Assembly (NCBI GenBank): GCA_963556255.1
Contig: OY744615.1
Coordinates: forward strand, 7,224,858-7,288,857
From: Allolobophora icterica
Lineage: Eukaryota > Annelida > Clitellata > Crassiclitellata > Lumbricidae
Direction of reading: 5' to 3'
DNA length: 64,000 nt
The translations under genes and the position numbers were made by a program. Under the pieces are notes generated by a model. That model did not search any database and was not told where the DNA came from. It saw nothing but the letters and a program-made list of their open reading frames with translations. Of the stretch, positions 1 to 36,169 are shown in pieces. The number at the start of each line of letters is the position of its first letter. Position 1 is the stretch's first letter.

Positions 1-319
1 GTTCGACCGATAAATGCCTACTTTGTTCAACATCCATAATTATGTTGTATGTCAACTGGACATTATTCTGTAACCTGTCTGTCATTTAGGATTTCTATAA
101 ACGAATATAAATATACAATACATAGCACAAGGATTCTGTATTCAGAAGATAACATGCACATAAACGTCCTAGACATATTATACTGTGTGCAGTTACTAGA
201 CATTTATTTCACTGGGCGGTTTGTTGTCAAGTGCGTAAGCGCGTATCTTATAAGAATATCATGTTCGCGGATCGTCTATCTTGAGTAAAACGTTTTCCGT
301 TTCTTTCTTTAGCTCGCTT

Positions 320-25162
<24,843 letters not shown>

Positions 25163-25309
25163 TGCGTCGATTTAATATGAGTTATCTGAAATGAAAAGTT
25201 TCACCGCTTAGTAACAGTAGTAGCGATAGCATTAAGCCCAACAGCAGAAGCAGTAATAGCAGCAGCAACAGCAGCTGCAGTAGTACTAGTAGTGGTGACA
25301 GTATTAGTA

Positions 25310-25730
<421 letters not shown>

Positions 25731-26572
25731 GTTGTTGTATAAGTCGTAGCAGCTGTAGTAGTCCTGATACTACTACGTACTAGTAGTTGTTGTAGCAGGA
25801 AGCAGCTAAAGTGGCGCCTGTGGGCAACATGAAGATCGCCAGCGGAGAACTCCCATGTGAATCCTCTTGAACTCTACTTTTGACACCTGTTGATGAAACC
25901 TGATTGTCTGTGAATTTTGCTGCTTGTGATCATTAAAGAGTCCAATTCATCAATCAATCACTCAATCAAAAGTGAATTTCGCCGTGAGTGTGTCGATGCT
26001 GGTTGCTGGACGTTCAGCTTCAAAGACAATCACGAGAGAATGAGAACTGCAAGCTTCATGATCGTCATTTTGAAGCGTAATCAGCAATAAATTTAGAGGA
26101 TCCTTCAGAATTCATCGGTCTGTTATTTGATTACAAATTTAACAACCCAATTCAAAGACAGGAAACCGTGTTATGGCCGGACGTAAGGTTATTAAACAAA
26201 CAGTTATATGAACAAGGCTTTAGCTAGCGCAACGGTTTAACGCCTCGGTATACAAAACCCAAAGACTTATTATTCATCCTTGAATCACAAGCAAGTAACG
26301 GTCAAGAATTGTTTTTCTGGAGTAATGAATAAACTCTCTCCGTCTCTCCGGCCAATCTGGAAACCGGACTCGGATCTTCACTTGGTATCTCTGGACAACC
26401 CCTCTGACTCGACGCAGCGCTCGTGAATAAGTTGGTGTCCTGCACTGTCATCAATCAAACAATCAACTAGACATTTATATAAGACATTTATATAAGACAT
26501 TTATTCAAGGTAATTATTCAGAGGTTCAAGTCATAAACACTTGACGCCTTGAAGTGCTTCTTAAACTAAAGG
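25731..26572. other. intergenic, LINE/SINE debris
   Basis: Contains two LINE/SINE-like tails with CAAT repeats (25935-25970 and 26450-26465) and a small piece of the LINE family of 3694 (26340-26440, GGAAACCGGACTCGGATCTT). No gene seen. Confidence 0.5.
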
Positions 26573-26963
26573 CAGGGCTTAAAGTGTGAATGGACGGTCA
26601 TGGACGGCGTCCAGGCACTTCTTTTCAAGGCTGGACGCCGTCCTGCCACTTATTAGGCCAGCACGGCCTGGACGCCGTCCATGCAGCGTCCATGCAGTGG
26701 CGTCACAATCATGTAACGAGGGTGGACAAAGTCTAACAAAAATTTCATGTTTTTCCCGCCTAGGTCTCAGCTGCTTTGCATGATATGCCGGGCCACTGCA
26801 GACGTATAGGCCTACATGTAAATGTGGCGTCTGCCAGTTTGGTCTATACTAGGTCACCCTGATTTGTCGGAAGTATTTGACCCTGGTCGACCTAGTTGTG
26901 CATGAGCCAGATTCTCTAGGCTCCAGCGCTAAGAAATGCCGGTAATATAATCTGCCTTGTTCG

Positions 26964-27018
<55 letters not shown>

Positions 27019-29154
27019 TTCTGTCGCTATGTCTCTGTAGCAGTCTGTCTCTGTCAAAGTCTCTCTAACAGCGCCTGTACACAGTACATTGTCTCCACAC
27101 GACTGCAATGTTCATTCTTCATGTGAATTTAAAGTATAGTCCTATTCGTTTACTTTTAAACAAAGAAACGACTTTAAATTAAATTTTTAATCGCCGGCTA
27201 AAACCCTTCTGAACCAGAGAAACTATTATAAAAACGCAACTGATGGTAAGGAACTTGTAAATTTAAAATAGTAGTTTGTTTAGGGACGCGGTGGATAGTG
27301 TTATGTTCTGTGCCTTGCAACTGGAGGGTCGCAGGTTCGAATCTACCTCCAGCCACTGCGTAGCAACCTTGGACAAGTTGCTCACCTACAATTGTCTGTG
27401 AGGAAGGCAACGGGAAACCACCTCACTTTATCCCCGGGTGGCATAAAGCCAATGGACCTGCCTTCGGACAGAGAACTCATCATCATTATCATCATCAGTT
27501 TGTTGCACTTGGTTTGCTGTTTAAGTAGTACATAAGTAATCTGCTTCACTTCGTGAAACATTACTAATGCATTTTACTTAAACCTTCAACGTTACGCTGT
27601 GAATCTGTTAAAATAAAAAAATTAGTCTAGAGAAAGTTCATTACGTGATTGTCTAAAATGCTATGCCTCCAGAGATCGGTCTAGTCTTATTGACTATTTC
27701 ATAACTGAATCAACTTATGAAGTTAAATGACTTCAACAGAGAGCATTGATACGATACAATACAATACCACATAGACCTATACTCAGGGTGAGAATTGTTT
27801 GGGGTTAGGGGGTTCAACCCCCCAGTCTTTTTAGGATCCAAGTTAAGTTCATTGCACACCCAAGGGGGTCGGTGACCCCCATTTGGGCTAGTGTGATTAT
27901 ACTGTGCATATATTTTAGCATTTGCTTTCGAATTCACTTCGTGGGTTACTGATAAAGTAATGCTCTGGTTTATTGTGAGATTTGTGACTGTGTGAATTGC
28001 ATATTAGTGTATACTAATAAATTTGGTGATATCCTCACTCTATGGAGTTTGCATTTTTGAATTTTCTCAGTTTGCAAATATGGATGAAATATTCAACTCC
28101 ACATGGATTAAAGTCTACCTGCATATTTTTCTACAATTCTCACGCTGCTTATACTTGATGTCCAGTGTTTTTAATCTAGGCACCTCTTGGAGGGGGGATT
28201 CCCCAGGATTTCCACAGAAAAATATAAAAATAAAATAATAGGTTTGAGTTGTTATTGACAGCATAATATCATATGAATTGTTATAATATATAATGATATT
28301 ATTTACCATGATATGATATAATGATATTATATACTATTATAATACATATACTATGATATTATAATGAGTATAATCTACTGTTAATATTTGTGCAAATATT
28401 TGTACAACTAACTGGCTTCTCTCCAGTGTTATCTTTCAAATTTAAAAATATCTAATTTCAAAATGTTTTGTTCCTTGGACATGTATACAGTAATGATACT
28501 ATCATATTATAATGTGTAGGCCTATAATATACTCATTTTGTACAACTAACTGCCTTCGCTCCAGTGTTATCTTTCAAATTTCAAAATAAGACATTTCAAA
28601 ATGTTTTGATCCTGGAACATTTAGTAAAACTACATCACTAGTACATGGCTTCCCAATCTGTTAGTTGGATCATTCTTGCTTGGTTTGTGTACTATTTGTA
28701 AACTATTTCTACTAGTTGTGTCCTGGTCAGCAATGCAAGACCGTCTTGAGCAATAAGGATAAGCTGATCCACTCCTATCAGCACTGAAGTAATAGAGCAA
28801 TTTTGTTAAGGTGATAGCTTAAAATGCTACCACTACAATGTCAAAATTCAAAAAAGTCCTAAATTAAGATGACAGCTTAAAATGCTACCAAAAATGTGCT
28901 CCTTTTGGCATCAAATGCTCAAAATTGCGTCGGCTTCTGGGGCTCCGCCCCAGACCCGGCTGGGGGAGCTTACGACGCTCCCCCAGACCCCCTAGTCGTT
29001 AGGGGCTTCTTGCCTTCGGCAATCGCGGCTTCGCGCCTTCGGCGCTCGCAATTCCCCCACTCACACGTTCTAGTAGGTCCCCCAACTTCTAGACCATGAT
29101 TGCGCCTATTGTAAGCGGCGTCCAGGTACTTCTTCTTTTACACTTTAAGCACTG
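26573..29154. mobile_element. 2.6-kb hAT-type non-autonomous element with perfect TSD
   Basis: Ends CAGGGCTTAAAGTGTGAA and TTTTACACTTTAAGCACTG, flanked by perfect ACTAAAGG (26565-26572, 29155-29162). GGACGGCGTCCAGG palindromic sequence follows each end. 28920-29050 is GC-rich with paired CTCCGCC/GGCGGAG-like words. No transposase ORF. It holds a (TC)n repeat (26970-27015), a SINE (27282-27440) and an internal duplication (28400-28520 / 28530-28625). Confidence 0.85.
27282..27440 (+). repeat. tRNA-derived SINE
   Basis: Plus strand has A-box-like GGACGCGGTGGATAGTG, B box GGTTCGAATC at about 27332, then the body GAAGGCAACGGGAAACCACC. The same body is found inverted at about 54115. Pol III-type internal promoter architecture. 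Confidence 0.75.
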
Positions 29155-29224
29155 ACTAAAGGTCATCATCATCGTTTATTGTTGTCTGTCCAATGCAATC
29201 ATCTTCCATTGTGTCTTTTTCGCA

Positions 29225-29470
29225 TCTTACATCTCTGTGTGTATGTATGTATGCATGTATGTTGTGTATGCATGATATTGTATGTATGTATGTATGCATG
29301 TATGCATTTTAGCAGGTTCTTAAAAAAGGAACATTAAGTGCCTCCATGTATACATATGTACCCATTCATTCCTGCATGAATGTATGTATGAATATTATAT
29401 GTATGAACGTATATACGAGCATGTGTATGTGTGTACGTAAGTACACAAGTAAGTATGCCTCACAGATTAC
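29225..29470. repeat. (TATG)n/(CATG)n repeat
   Basis: Imperfect GTATGTATGCATG units; another block at 29600-29710. No gene. Confidence 0.85.
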
Positions 29471-30427
29471 TCAAATGAGTCACATGGGCATGTTCGCAAT
29501 TAATGAGTCCTGACCCAACCCCAAATTGCAGATTCGGGCCCGGGTCCCCCGTACTTGGCAACCAAGCTGTTCGATGGTTACGCCAGTATATTTGTGTATG
29601 CAGATATGTGCCTTGATATCATTGTATGTATGTATGCATTGTGTGTATGAATGTACGCCTATGTGTGCATGTGCATGTGTGCAACTATGCATGTATGTAC
29701 ATGCACTTAAATTGTATATGCATCCAGAGGCGCTCCCAGTGCGCAAAGCCAAAAGAAAAGAAATAAGGCTTCAGGAAAGCAAACGAAGACGAGGTGTTCC
29801 CTATTAAAATGTTAGAGCGATTAGAAGGAGACAGTGTAGTCGAGAGAGAGGGATCAATTAAGGCAAAAGATCGGTACTGCGCCAGAGCTGTTCTAGTATG
29901 AGGACCTGAAAGATCCAATCTGTTCGGTGTATTACATCAATTAAATATTTGGGGGCGAGACCCCGCTGTGTCTTGAACACTAGAATGAAGATTTTGAACT
30001 TACTGCGTAAAGAGAGAGAAAGCCAGTGCAGTTCCTCAAACATGAAGGACGAAATGCGTGAATAGCGTAGCAGACGTGCTATTAATCTCGCAGCTGCACT
30101 TAAGACTGATGGCAGAGGCATTAGGAAGATCGATAAGAAGCGAATTGCAGTAGTCGATTCCGGAGCAAATGAAAGCATGGACCAGCGATCTGAAAACAGA
30201 GGATGAGACAGACCATCGAGCAGCCCTGAGACGCCTTAAGTGGAAGTACGAAATGCGTGTGAGGTTAGAGATATGATCTTTGAAGGAGATAGAGCTATCA
30301 ACCATAGCACCTAGATTATGTAGCCTGATGAAAAGGAGTGGCGTGGAAAGATTTCCGAGAGGAGGGCAAAATCAATCTTCAGCAACTGTTGTGGAGAGCC
30401 AAACCAAATGAACTGGGTTTTGGAGGC

Positions 30428-30570
<143 letters not shown>

Positions 30571-30663
30571 GTTGAGAGTCTTCGATAGAGACTCAATACG
30601 CTCAGCTAAGTGCAATTGGGATGAAGGAGACCCATGGTCAAATGCTTGCACGTCATCTGCCAC

Positions 30664-31011
30664 TATCTAACTACCAAGCATTAATCAGTGAATGGTACAC
30701 CGTATGGCGCCACTGGAGAGTAACTGCACGCATGGACATTAGACAGCCAAGTTCACAGTGTTTTTGAGAGATTCTTAAAAAGCCCATACATCAATCGATG
30801 GCGCTGAGCAATTGTGAGTGAAGGATTTAATCAAGGTCTCTTACATATAGTTACCGTCTCAGAGGAAGGAGCTTGAACCCGAAATCTCTGCGCTACGAGG
30901 CGAGCACTCTAATCAATCGGCTGCCATGTCCCACTAAGGAAGCATACGCATTAGTTCTTAGATACCGTAACATGATCGACGTTCTTCGCCTCACTCCTCA
31001 CTCCTCCCCTC

Positions 31012-31048
<37 letters not shown>

Positions 31049-31590
31049 ATCTCTCTATCTTGTTATCTATCTATCCATCCATCCATCCATCCATCCACCC
31101 ATCCACCTATCTATCTCTCCATCCATCCTTCCATCCATCCATCCATCCATCCATCCATCCATCCATCCATCCATCCATCCATCTCTCTCCTCTCTCTCTG
31201 TCACTCTCTATCTCACTCTCACTCTCTCTTTCTCTCTGCTTCAGTCTCACTTATAAGAGCACTGGTACATACATGCAGAAAATGTATAAGATCAACGAAG
31301 AAAGTTTGCCAAGTTTTACGGTGTGTCATAAAACGATATCACGTTTTGAAGAATAATGCTCGTTGAAATGTCTCTCCAAGGGCCCGGCGTATACTTCGCT
31401 GCAAAGGATATCCTCAGAGTATGATGGAATGGTCACTCAAATGCACATGCACATCCTCTCGAAAGCGCTGTAAACGTCAGTCTATGAGGGATTTAATGCT
31501 TGTGTTTAAAAGCTTGTGGCGCCATGTGTATGCGTACAAGGAGGGAGGAGATTTTCCTTTTGCGGACATAGTCTATCTATCTATCTCTAA
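30664..31590. mobile_element. compound insertion at the LINE's catalytic motif, with SINE and ATCC repeats
   Basis: Lies between the two copies of the YADDV codons. On the minus strand the edges GCGGATGAAGTCCAA and GCAGATGACGTGCAA agree at 12 of 15 positions, as an old target duplication. It contains a minus-strand tRNA-like SINE head (30860-30935, B box GGGTTCAAGCTCC), (CTGT)n and (ATCC)n repeats at 31015-31185, and a block at 31493-31573 shared with 45238-45308. Confidence 0.5.
31015..31255. repeat. (CTGT)n, (ATCC)n and (TC)n microsatellites
   Basis: CTGT at 31015-31045, ATCC at 31075-31181, then TCTC. Frames open only by composition. Confidence 0.96.
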
Positions 31591-31700
31591 GATTGGACTT
31601 CATCCGCGTAGCAGTGACTGAGCAGCGAGCTAGATGCAAGAAGAGAACCTAGATCAGCAGTAAAAAGGATATATAGTAGAGGACCAAGAACAGAACCCCG

Positions 31701-31890
31701 GGGCCGTAGCCAGGATTTTGTTTCGGGGGTGTTTTCTGTTTCGGTGTGTTTTCTCGTCCCTGAGCAAGCCGACAAGCAGCCGAGTCAACCGACCAAGGAG
31801 TTTGGAGTTAATAAATGCATTATTTCTTTTTTACATTATTTAATTTCGGGGGTGTTTAAACACCAAAAACACCCCCTAGCTACGGCCTTG
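31701..31890. mobile_element. 190-bp terminal-inverted-repeat element in the LINE RT
   Basis: Ends GGCCGTAGCCAGG and CCTAGCTACGGCC are inverted copies. It splits the RT codons between GLP and GSVLGPLL. Target duplication not resolvable. Confidence 0.65.
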
Positions 31891-32123
31891 CTGGGGAGAC
31901 CAAAATGTGCAGGAAGCCAAGGAGAACGAGTAGAGCAAAAGAGAGTACAAGAGTAGCGATCAGTCAGGTAGGATGCAAACCAGGCTAGAGGTAAGACAGT
32001 AATCCTAAACGATAAGGAAAGGCGGCGCAGGAGAATATCATGGTCGACAGAATCAAAGGCAGCACTCACGTCATAGAGGGCCAAGAGACTGATCTCGGAT
32101 CTGTCGATAGCACAGTAGACATC

Positions 32124-33063
32124 CAGTCTTGTTGTCAAGACCTTAAACCTCAAGACCAAGACCAAGACTTTGAATCTCGAGACCAAGACCAATACCAAGA
32201 CTTTGAACCTCGAGACCAAGACCAAGACTTTGAACCTCGAGACCAAGACCAAGACTTTGAACCTCGAGACCAAGATCAAGACTTTGAAACTCGAGACCAA
32301 GACCAAAACTTTGAACCTCAAGACCAAGACCGAGACCAAGACCCCAAAAATCACATTCAGTCCAAGACTTCTTTTCCTTACAAAAAGATTGTCAAGTCGG
32401 ACTACTCGCTATCTTAATGAAAACATGAGTCTTTTATTTTATTCAGGCAAATTAACTTTAAATGCAGACTGCAGAGAATCCCGAATTTGTATTTACAAAA
32501 GTTCTTTAAGCAAAATGTTATTCCAAATGCCTTTTGTATTTTGAATTTCTTACCACGACGTGGCTTGTGGGGCCTCATAAAAATTCCGCCATTGGAAAAA
32601 ATACTTTCCATAGGTGCTGAAGTCGCTGGCACACGCATTAGCTTTTCAAGCACTGGATGTAAATGTACAAATCCTGAGCCTTTTTGAAATCCTCCCATGG
32701 CTTCAGAAAAAGTCTCGGTAGGGCTTCAAAACACAGCATTACTTAGTTGCTGCTGCCGATGTGTTTCCCTGTCCAAAAGGACTTGTATCCGTCCGTAGGT
32801 ATTTGTCGTAGGCTATGATTCTAACAGGCTTAATACATTTTTTAATTCTTGAGTTTGTTGCGTGACTATTCATATTGACAGCCGGTCTTGGTCTTGGTCT
32901 TGCGAGACCAAGACCAAAACTTTGAACTTCAAGACCAAGACCAACACTTTGAACCTTAAGACCAAGACCAACACTTTTGGTCTCAAGACCAAAACCAAGA
33001 CTTTTAGAAACGAACTCGAGTGCACTCGAGACCAAGACCTTGGTCTTGAGGACAACAAGTATG
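32124..33063 (-). mobile_element. hAT element (940 bp) inserted in the LINE RT
   Basis: Ends CAGTCTTGTTGTC and GACAACAAGTATG are inverted; flanks TAGACATC (32116-32123) and TAGATATC (33064-33071) form an 8-bp TSD with one mismatch. The minus strand (32510-32690) encodes LEKLMRVPATSAPMESIFSN, the C-terminal dimerisation motif of hAT transposases; the rest of the transposase is gone. Both ends hold arrays of a GACCAAGACCAAGACTTTGA-type unit in inverted orientation. Confidence 0.9.
32150..32345. repeat. subterminal tandem repeat of the hAT element
   Basis: About 24-bp units of the form GACCAAGACTTTGAACCTC. The inverted partner array is at 32885-33050. Typical of subterminal binding-site arrays in hAT elements. 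Confidence 0.85.
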
Positions 33064-33366
33064 TAGATATCCGAGAGGAGATGCAGCAGAAAGGTCTCAA
33101 TAGAGTGCGCCTTACGAAAGCCAGATTGACGTGGAGGCAGAAGCTTGTTGGAGTCTAAATGATTAAACAGTTGGCTAGGTACCAATTTTTCAACAATTTT
33201 TTAGAACTAAAAGTTACTTTAGCTATCGGCCTATAGCTAGATGGGGTAGACGGGTCAAGTCTTGTCTGTTTTAGGAGAGGCGTAATAAAAGATCGTTTCT
33301 GAGAGGCCGGTAGGACTCCTTAGCAGGATATTAGTCGTTTAACTCTTACTTAAACTCTGCCATAGC

Positions 33367-33724
33367 CAGGGCTGTAGTGGTAAAATTTGAGGTGAGTATA
33401 CGCTACCGGCTGGTGTGACCCTAAAAAAATGTTGACCTTTTTTTAGGAATTCGTCTAAGAAAAATTTATGACTTTTTACCAATTCTCAGAAAATTTTCAG
33501 ACTTTTTACGATTTCGTGTCTGAAAAGTTGATGACCTTTTTTTTAGTCATTCGCCCTAAAAAAAAACTTTCTAAACCTCTCTTTTTCAAAAAATTTCATT
33601 GCTAGATGTAAGTATACGCTGTATACCCGCGTATACCCTCGTCTAGAGCCCTGAGTATACGCTCTCAAATTTCTCTAGAAGTGAGTATACGCTGTATACC
33701 CGCGTATACCCTCGACTAGCCCTG
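33367..33724. mobile_element. hAT-type MITE with perfect TSD
   Basis: 358 bp, ends CAGGGCTGTAGTGG and CGACTAGCCCTG, flanked by perfect GCCATAGC (33359-33366, 33725-33732). Internal GTGAGTATACGCT words are shared with the MITE at 35033-35430. Confidence 0.9.
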
Positions 33725-33732
33725 GCCATAGC

Positions 33733-34925
33733 CCTTCTCAAATGGTACCAGTAGAAGATGTCAATGGCCTTGCAGCCATAAGATTTCGTTAAACATTGGA
33801 AAAATACTTCGCCTAACAAGAGTACATACAACACATACAGTTTGAGTAGCCTACAGCCGGTTACTAAAGCACCAACTTCAGTCACATAGCAGAGTCTATG
33901 CTGCGTTGGATCTTACTACAGTGCCTTTGCTGCACGCAGCAGCATGAAAGTAGCATACAGCCTGTAACTAAAGAACCTTACCCCATAGCCAAGTAAGCCC
34001 TGCACATGGGCGGCGATCATGTGGGTTGAGGGGGACAAGACCCCTACCTTTAAGAGTGGGGGGACACGCCATGCATCGGCCCCCCAACTTTTTGAAGAAA
34101 CACCAAAAAAGTGAGCAAGTTTTCGCGCGTAAGCGCGAGAAATATTTTTACCTTTTTTGACCAGATTATTTCGCGGCGATAAATTTTTTACCTCTTTTTT
34201 GACCAGATCAGTTCAAAACTCTTTTTGACCAGATCAGTTCAAAAATGTCCCCCTCACCTGTCAAACAAGATCGTCGCAACTGGGGTCCCTGCAGGAACAA
34301 CAGGGCCCAATCTGCGCTTAATTATGCTACTAGGAAAACGATATCGGCGCATACTTATCAATATTGCTTTCTACCTTTCGGGAGTCCATTTATCATCGTT
34401 GTCAATCGAAATGCAAATCTGGTTTAGCCGATGCCGTAATTCTTGTTCGATTGCGATGTCTAAATCAAGGTACAAATCTATGCAGATGTTTCAGATTATC
34501 TTACTAGTTCAGAACTATTTGCCTTGTGTTATCATACTTTATCATAAATTACCTTACCTTCCCATAATTTACTTGCTATTACTTTACCTTATCTTACGTT
34601 TCTTAATTGACTAACATATAAAAGTCTATTTATTAACCGCAGCAGAAGGCAACATGTCTAAAAACGTCCATATTATACTGTGGACAGTTACTAAATATTT
34701 ATTTCACTCGGTGGTTTGTTGTCAAGTGACTCAAGTCAAAGCGTGTACGTTGTAAGAAGATGCTGTTCGTGACTCATCTTTCTTGAGTAAATCGTTTTCC
34801 GTTTCATGAACCCGATTTCTAGTTTTCTTTAAAGACGCCATTTCCACGTCCTTAAGAAACTCTGGTCCTTCAAACCTTGAAAGCACCAAAGTAAGGCCGA
34901 GCTATTGAAAGAAGTTTATGACCTC
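33733..34925 (-). pseudogene. relic 3' end of a third SLC5 copy
   Basis: 34645-34925 resembles 150-430 and 45805-46095, covering the last coding exon and its 3' flank. The minus-strand exon-16 relic (about 34770-34880) reads EMASLKK and then ETENDLL in broken frames; the base after the acceptor is altered and one base is missing in the GPE codons. The outer flank at about 33733-33900 (CACCAACTTCAGTCACATAG) matches about 45340-45525. No other SLC5 exon was found between 25163 and 45935, so this copy is reduced to its 3' end. Confidence 0.75.
33960..34260. repeat. repeat debris with TTTTTGACCAGATCAGTTCA duplications
   Basis: TTTTTTGACCAGAT recurs at 34154, 34196 and 34223. The GCGCGTAAGCGCG palindrome is at about 34127. 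Probably part of a DNA element that separates the relic SLC5 exon from its flank. No gene. Confidence 0.5.
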
Positions 34926-34939
34926 TGCATAGTAAGTCT

Positions 34940-35030
34940 TCGGTGAGGTTCGAGCCCATACTAACCACGTTTCAGGCAAAGTGTTCTAACCAATCGGCTA
35001 CCATGCTCAATGATACGAGTTATGAATAGA
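34940..35030 (-). repeat. tRNA-derived SINE head
   Basis: Minus strand: GGTAGCCGATTGGTTAGAAC (A-box region) then B box GGCTCGAACC. Same family as the head at 30860-30935. Confidence 0.65.
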
Positions 35031-35032
35031 GT

Positions 35033-35430
35033 CCACTGTAGTGGTAAAATTAGAGGTAATTGTAATTGTAATTGTAATCGAAAACTTATATAGCGCCACT
35101 CAAATCAGCGGCGCTTTCAACCCGCATCAATGCCGGCACCGGCAAAAAGGAAAGTTTTCAGGCGTTTACGGAACTGGAGAGGAGAGAGGGCAAGAAGCTC
35201 TTGGCGGAGAAACAAGGGGAGACAGTTCCAAGCAGAGGGGCCAACATAGGCGAAACTTCTGGGTTGTGCCGTGAGTACACGCTACCGGTTAGTTTTCCGA
35301 AACAACTTAGAGGCGAGTATACGCTACAGTATTTTAATATAAATAAATATAAGTATTTTGTGGGGTGAGCATACGGTCTCTAGAGGTGAGTATACGCTGT
35401 TTAACCGGGTATACCCTCGACTACAGCCCT
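35033..35430. mobile_element. second copy of the GTGAGTATACGCT MITE, with LINE insert
   Basis: Starts TGTAGTGGTAAAATTAGAGG and ends CGACTACAGCCCTG; flanks GAGTCCAC and GAGTCCAT nearly match. It contains a LINE 3' fragment at 35045-35270 (TATAGCGCCACTCAAATCAG). Confidence 0.6.
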
Positions 35431-35589
35431 GGAGTCCATTGGTGCCCTAATGCTTCATTCGACGGTACCTTGCTCAACAATTTTGGATACGCAACTAATA
35501 TCCTTCAGTTTCTCATGAAATTCTCAACTCTTTCTTCAGGAAAACTACAGACTTCAACGCTGACTCCCTTTCAAAAGACAAAAACATAT

Positions 35590-35820
35590 AGTCATCATCG
35601 TCGTGATTACGATGACGTTGATTATGACAATCAACGTCATCGTAATCATCACCTTCATCACAATCATCAACATTATGGCCGTCCATCATCATCTATATCA
35701 GCATGATCCATGCAATCATCTATATCATCATCATCCATGTCATAATTCATATCATCATCCACCGTCATCATCAGCCGTGTCATCATCCACGTAATCATCA
35801 TCATCATAAATACTATAAAG
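35590..35820. repeat. (CATCAT)n repeat with 18-bp hairpin
   Basis: CAT/TCA-rich tract. 35606-35623 and 35629-35646 are perfect inverted copies (ATTACGATGACGTTGATT) with a 5-nt loop. Confidence 0.93.
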
Positions 35821-36169
35821 TTTCGTAAATATTTAACCCCTTTACCCCTTTTCTCTTGTCCTTTCTCCTCGTTCGTTTCGTTTAGTTAATGTATATTAGG
35901 ACTTAAAGTTTTAGATTTCTCTTTGTCAGTTGACGACTGCACGTTCATCCTGGTTACGGACGGACTTTAAACTGCCCACAAGGCAGTTCTTTGAACAATG
36001 ACCTACAAACGCATTCTAATGTTGTTGAACCTGATGTACAAACTGGCTGTATAAGGAAAAGTAAGGACTCTAGCCCTCTTCAGTGTACAAGTGATGTATG
36101 AGTAAGCGATATATGTACTTGCCCCATTTGTATTAGTAAGATACTCCCCTTTCATCACGTAGAGGTAAC

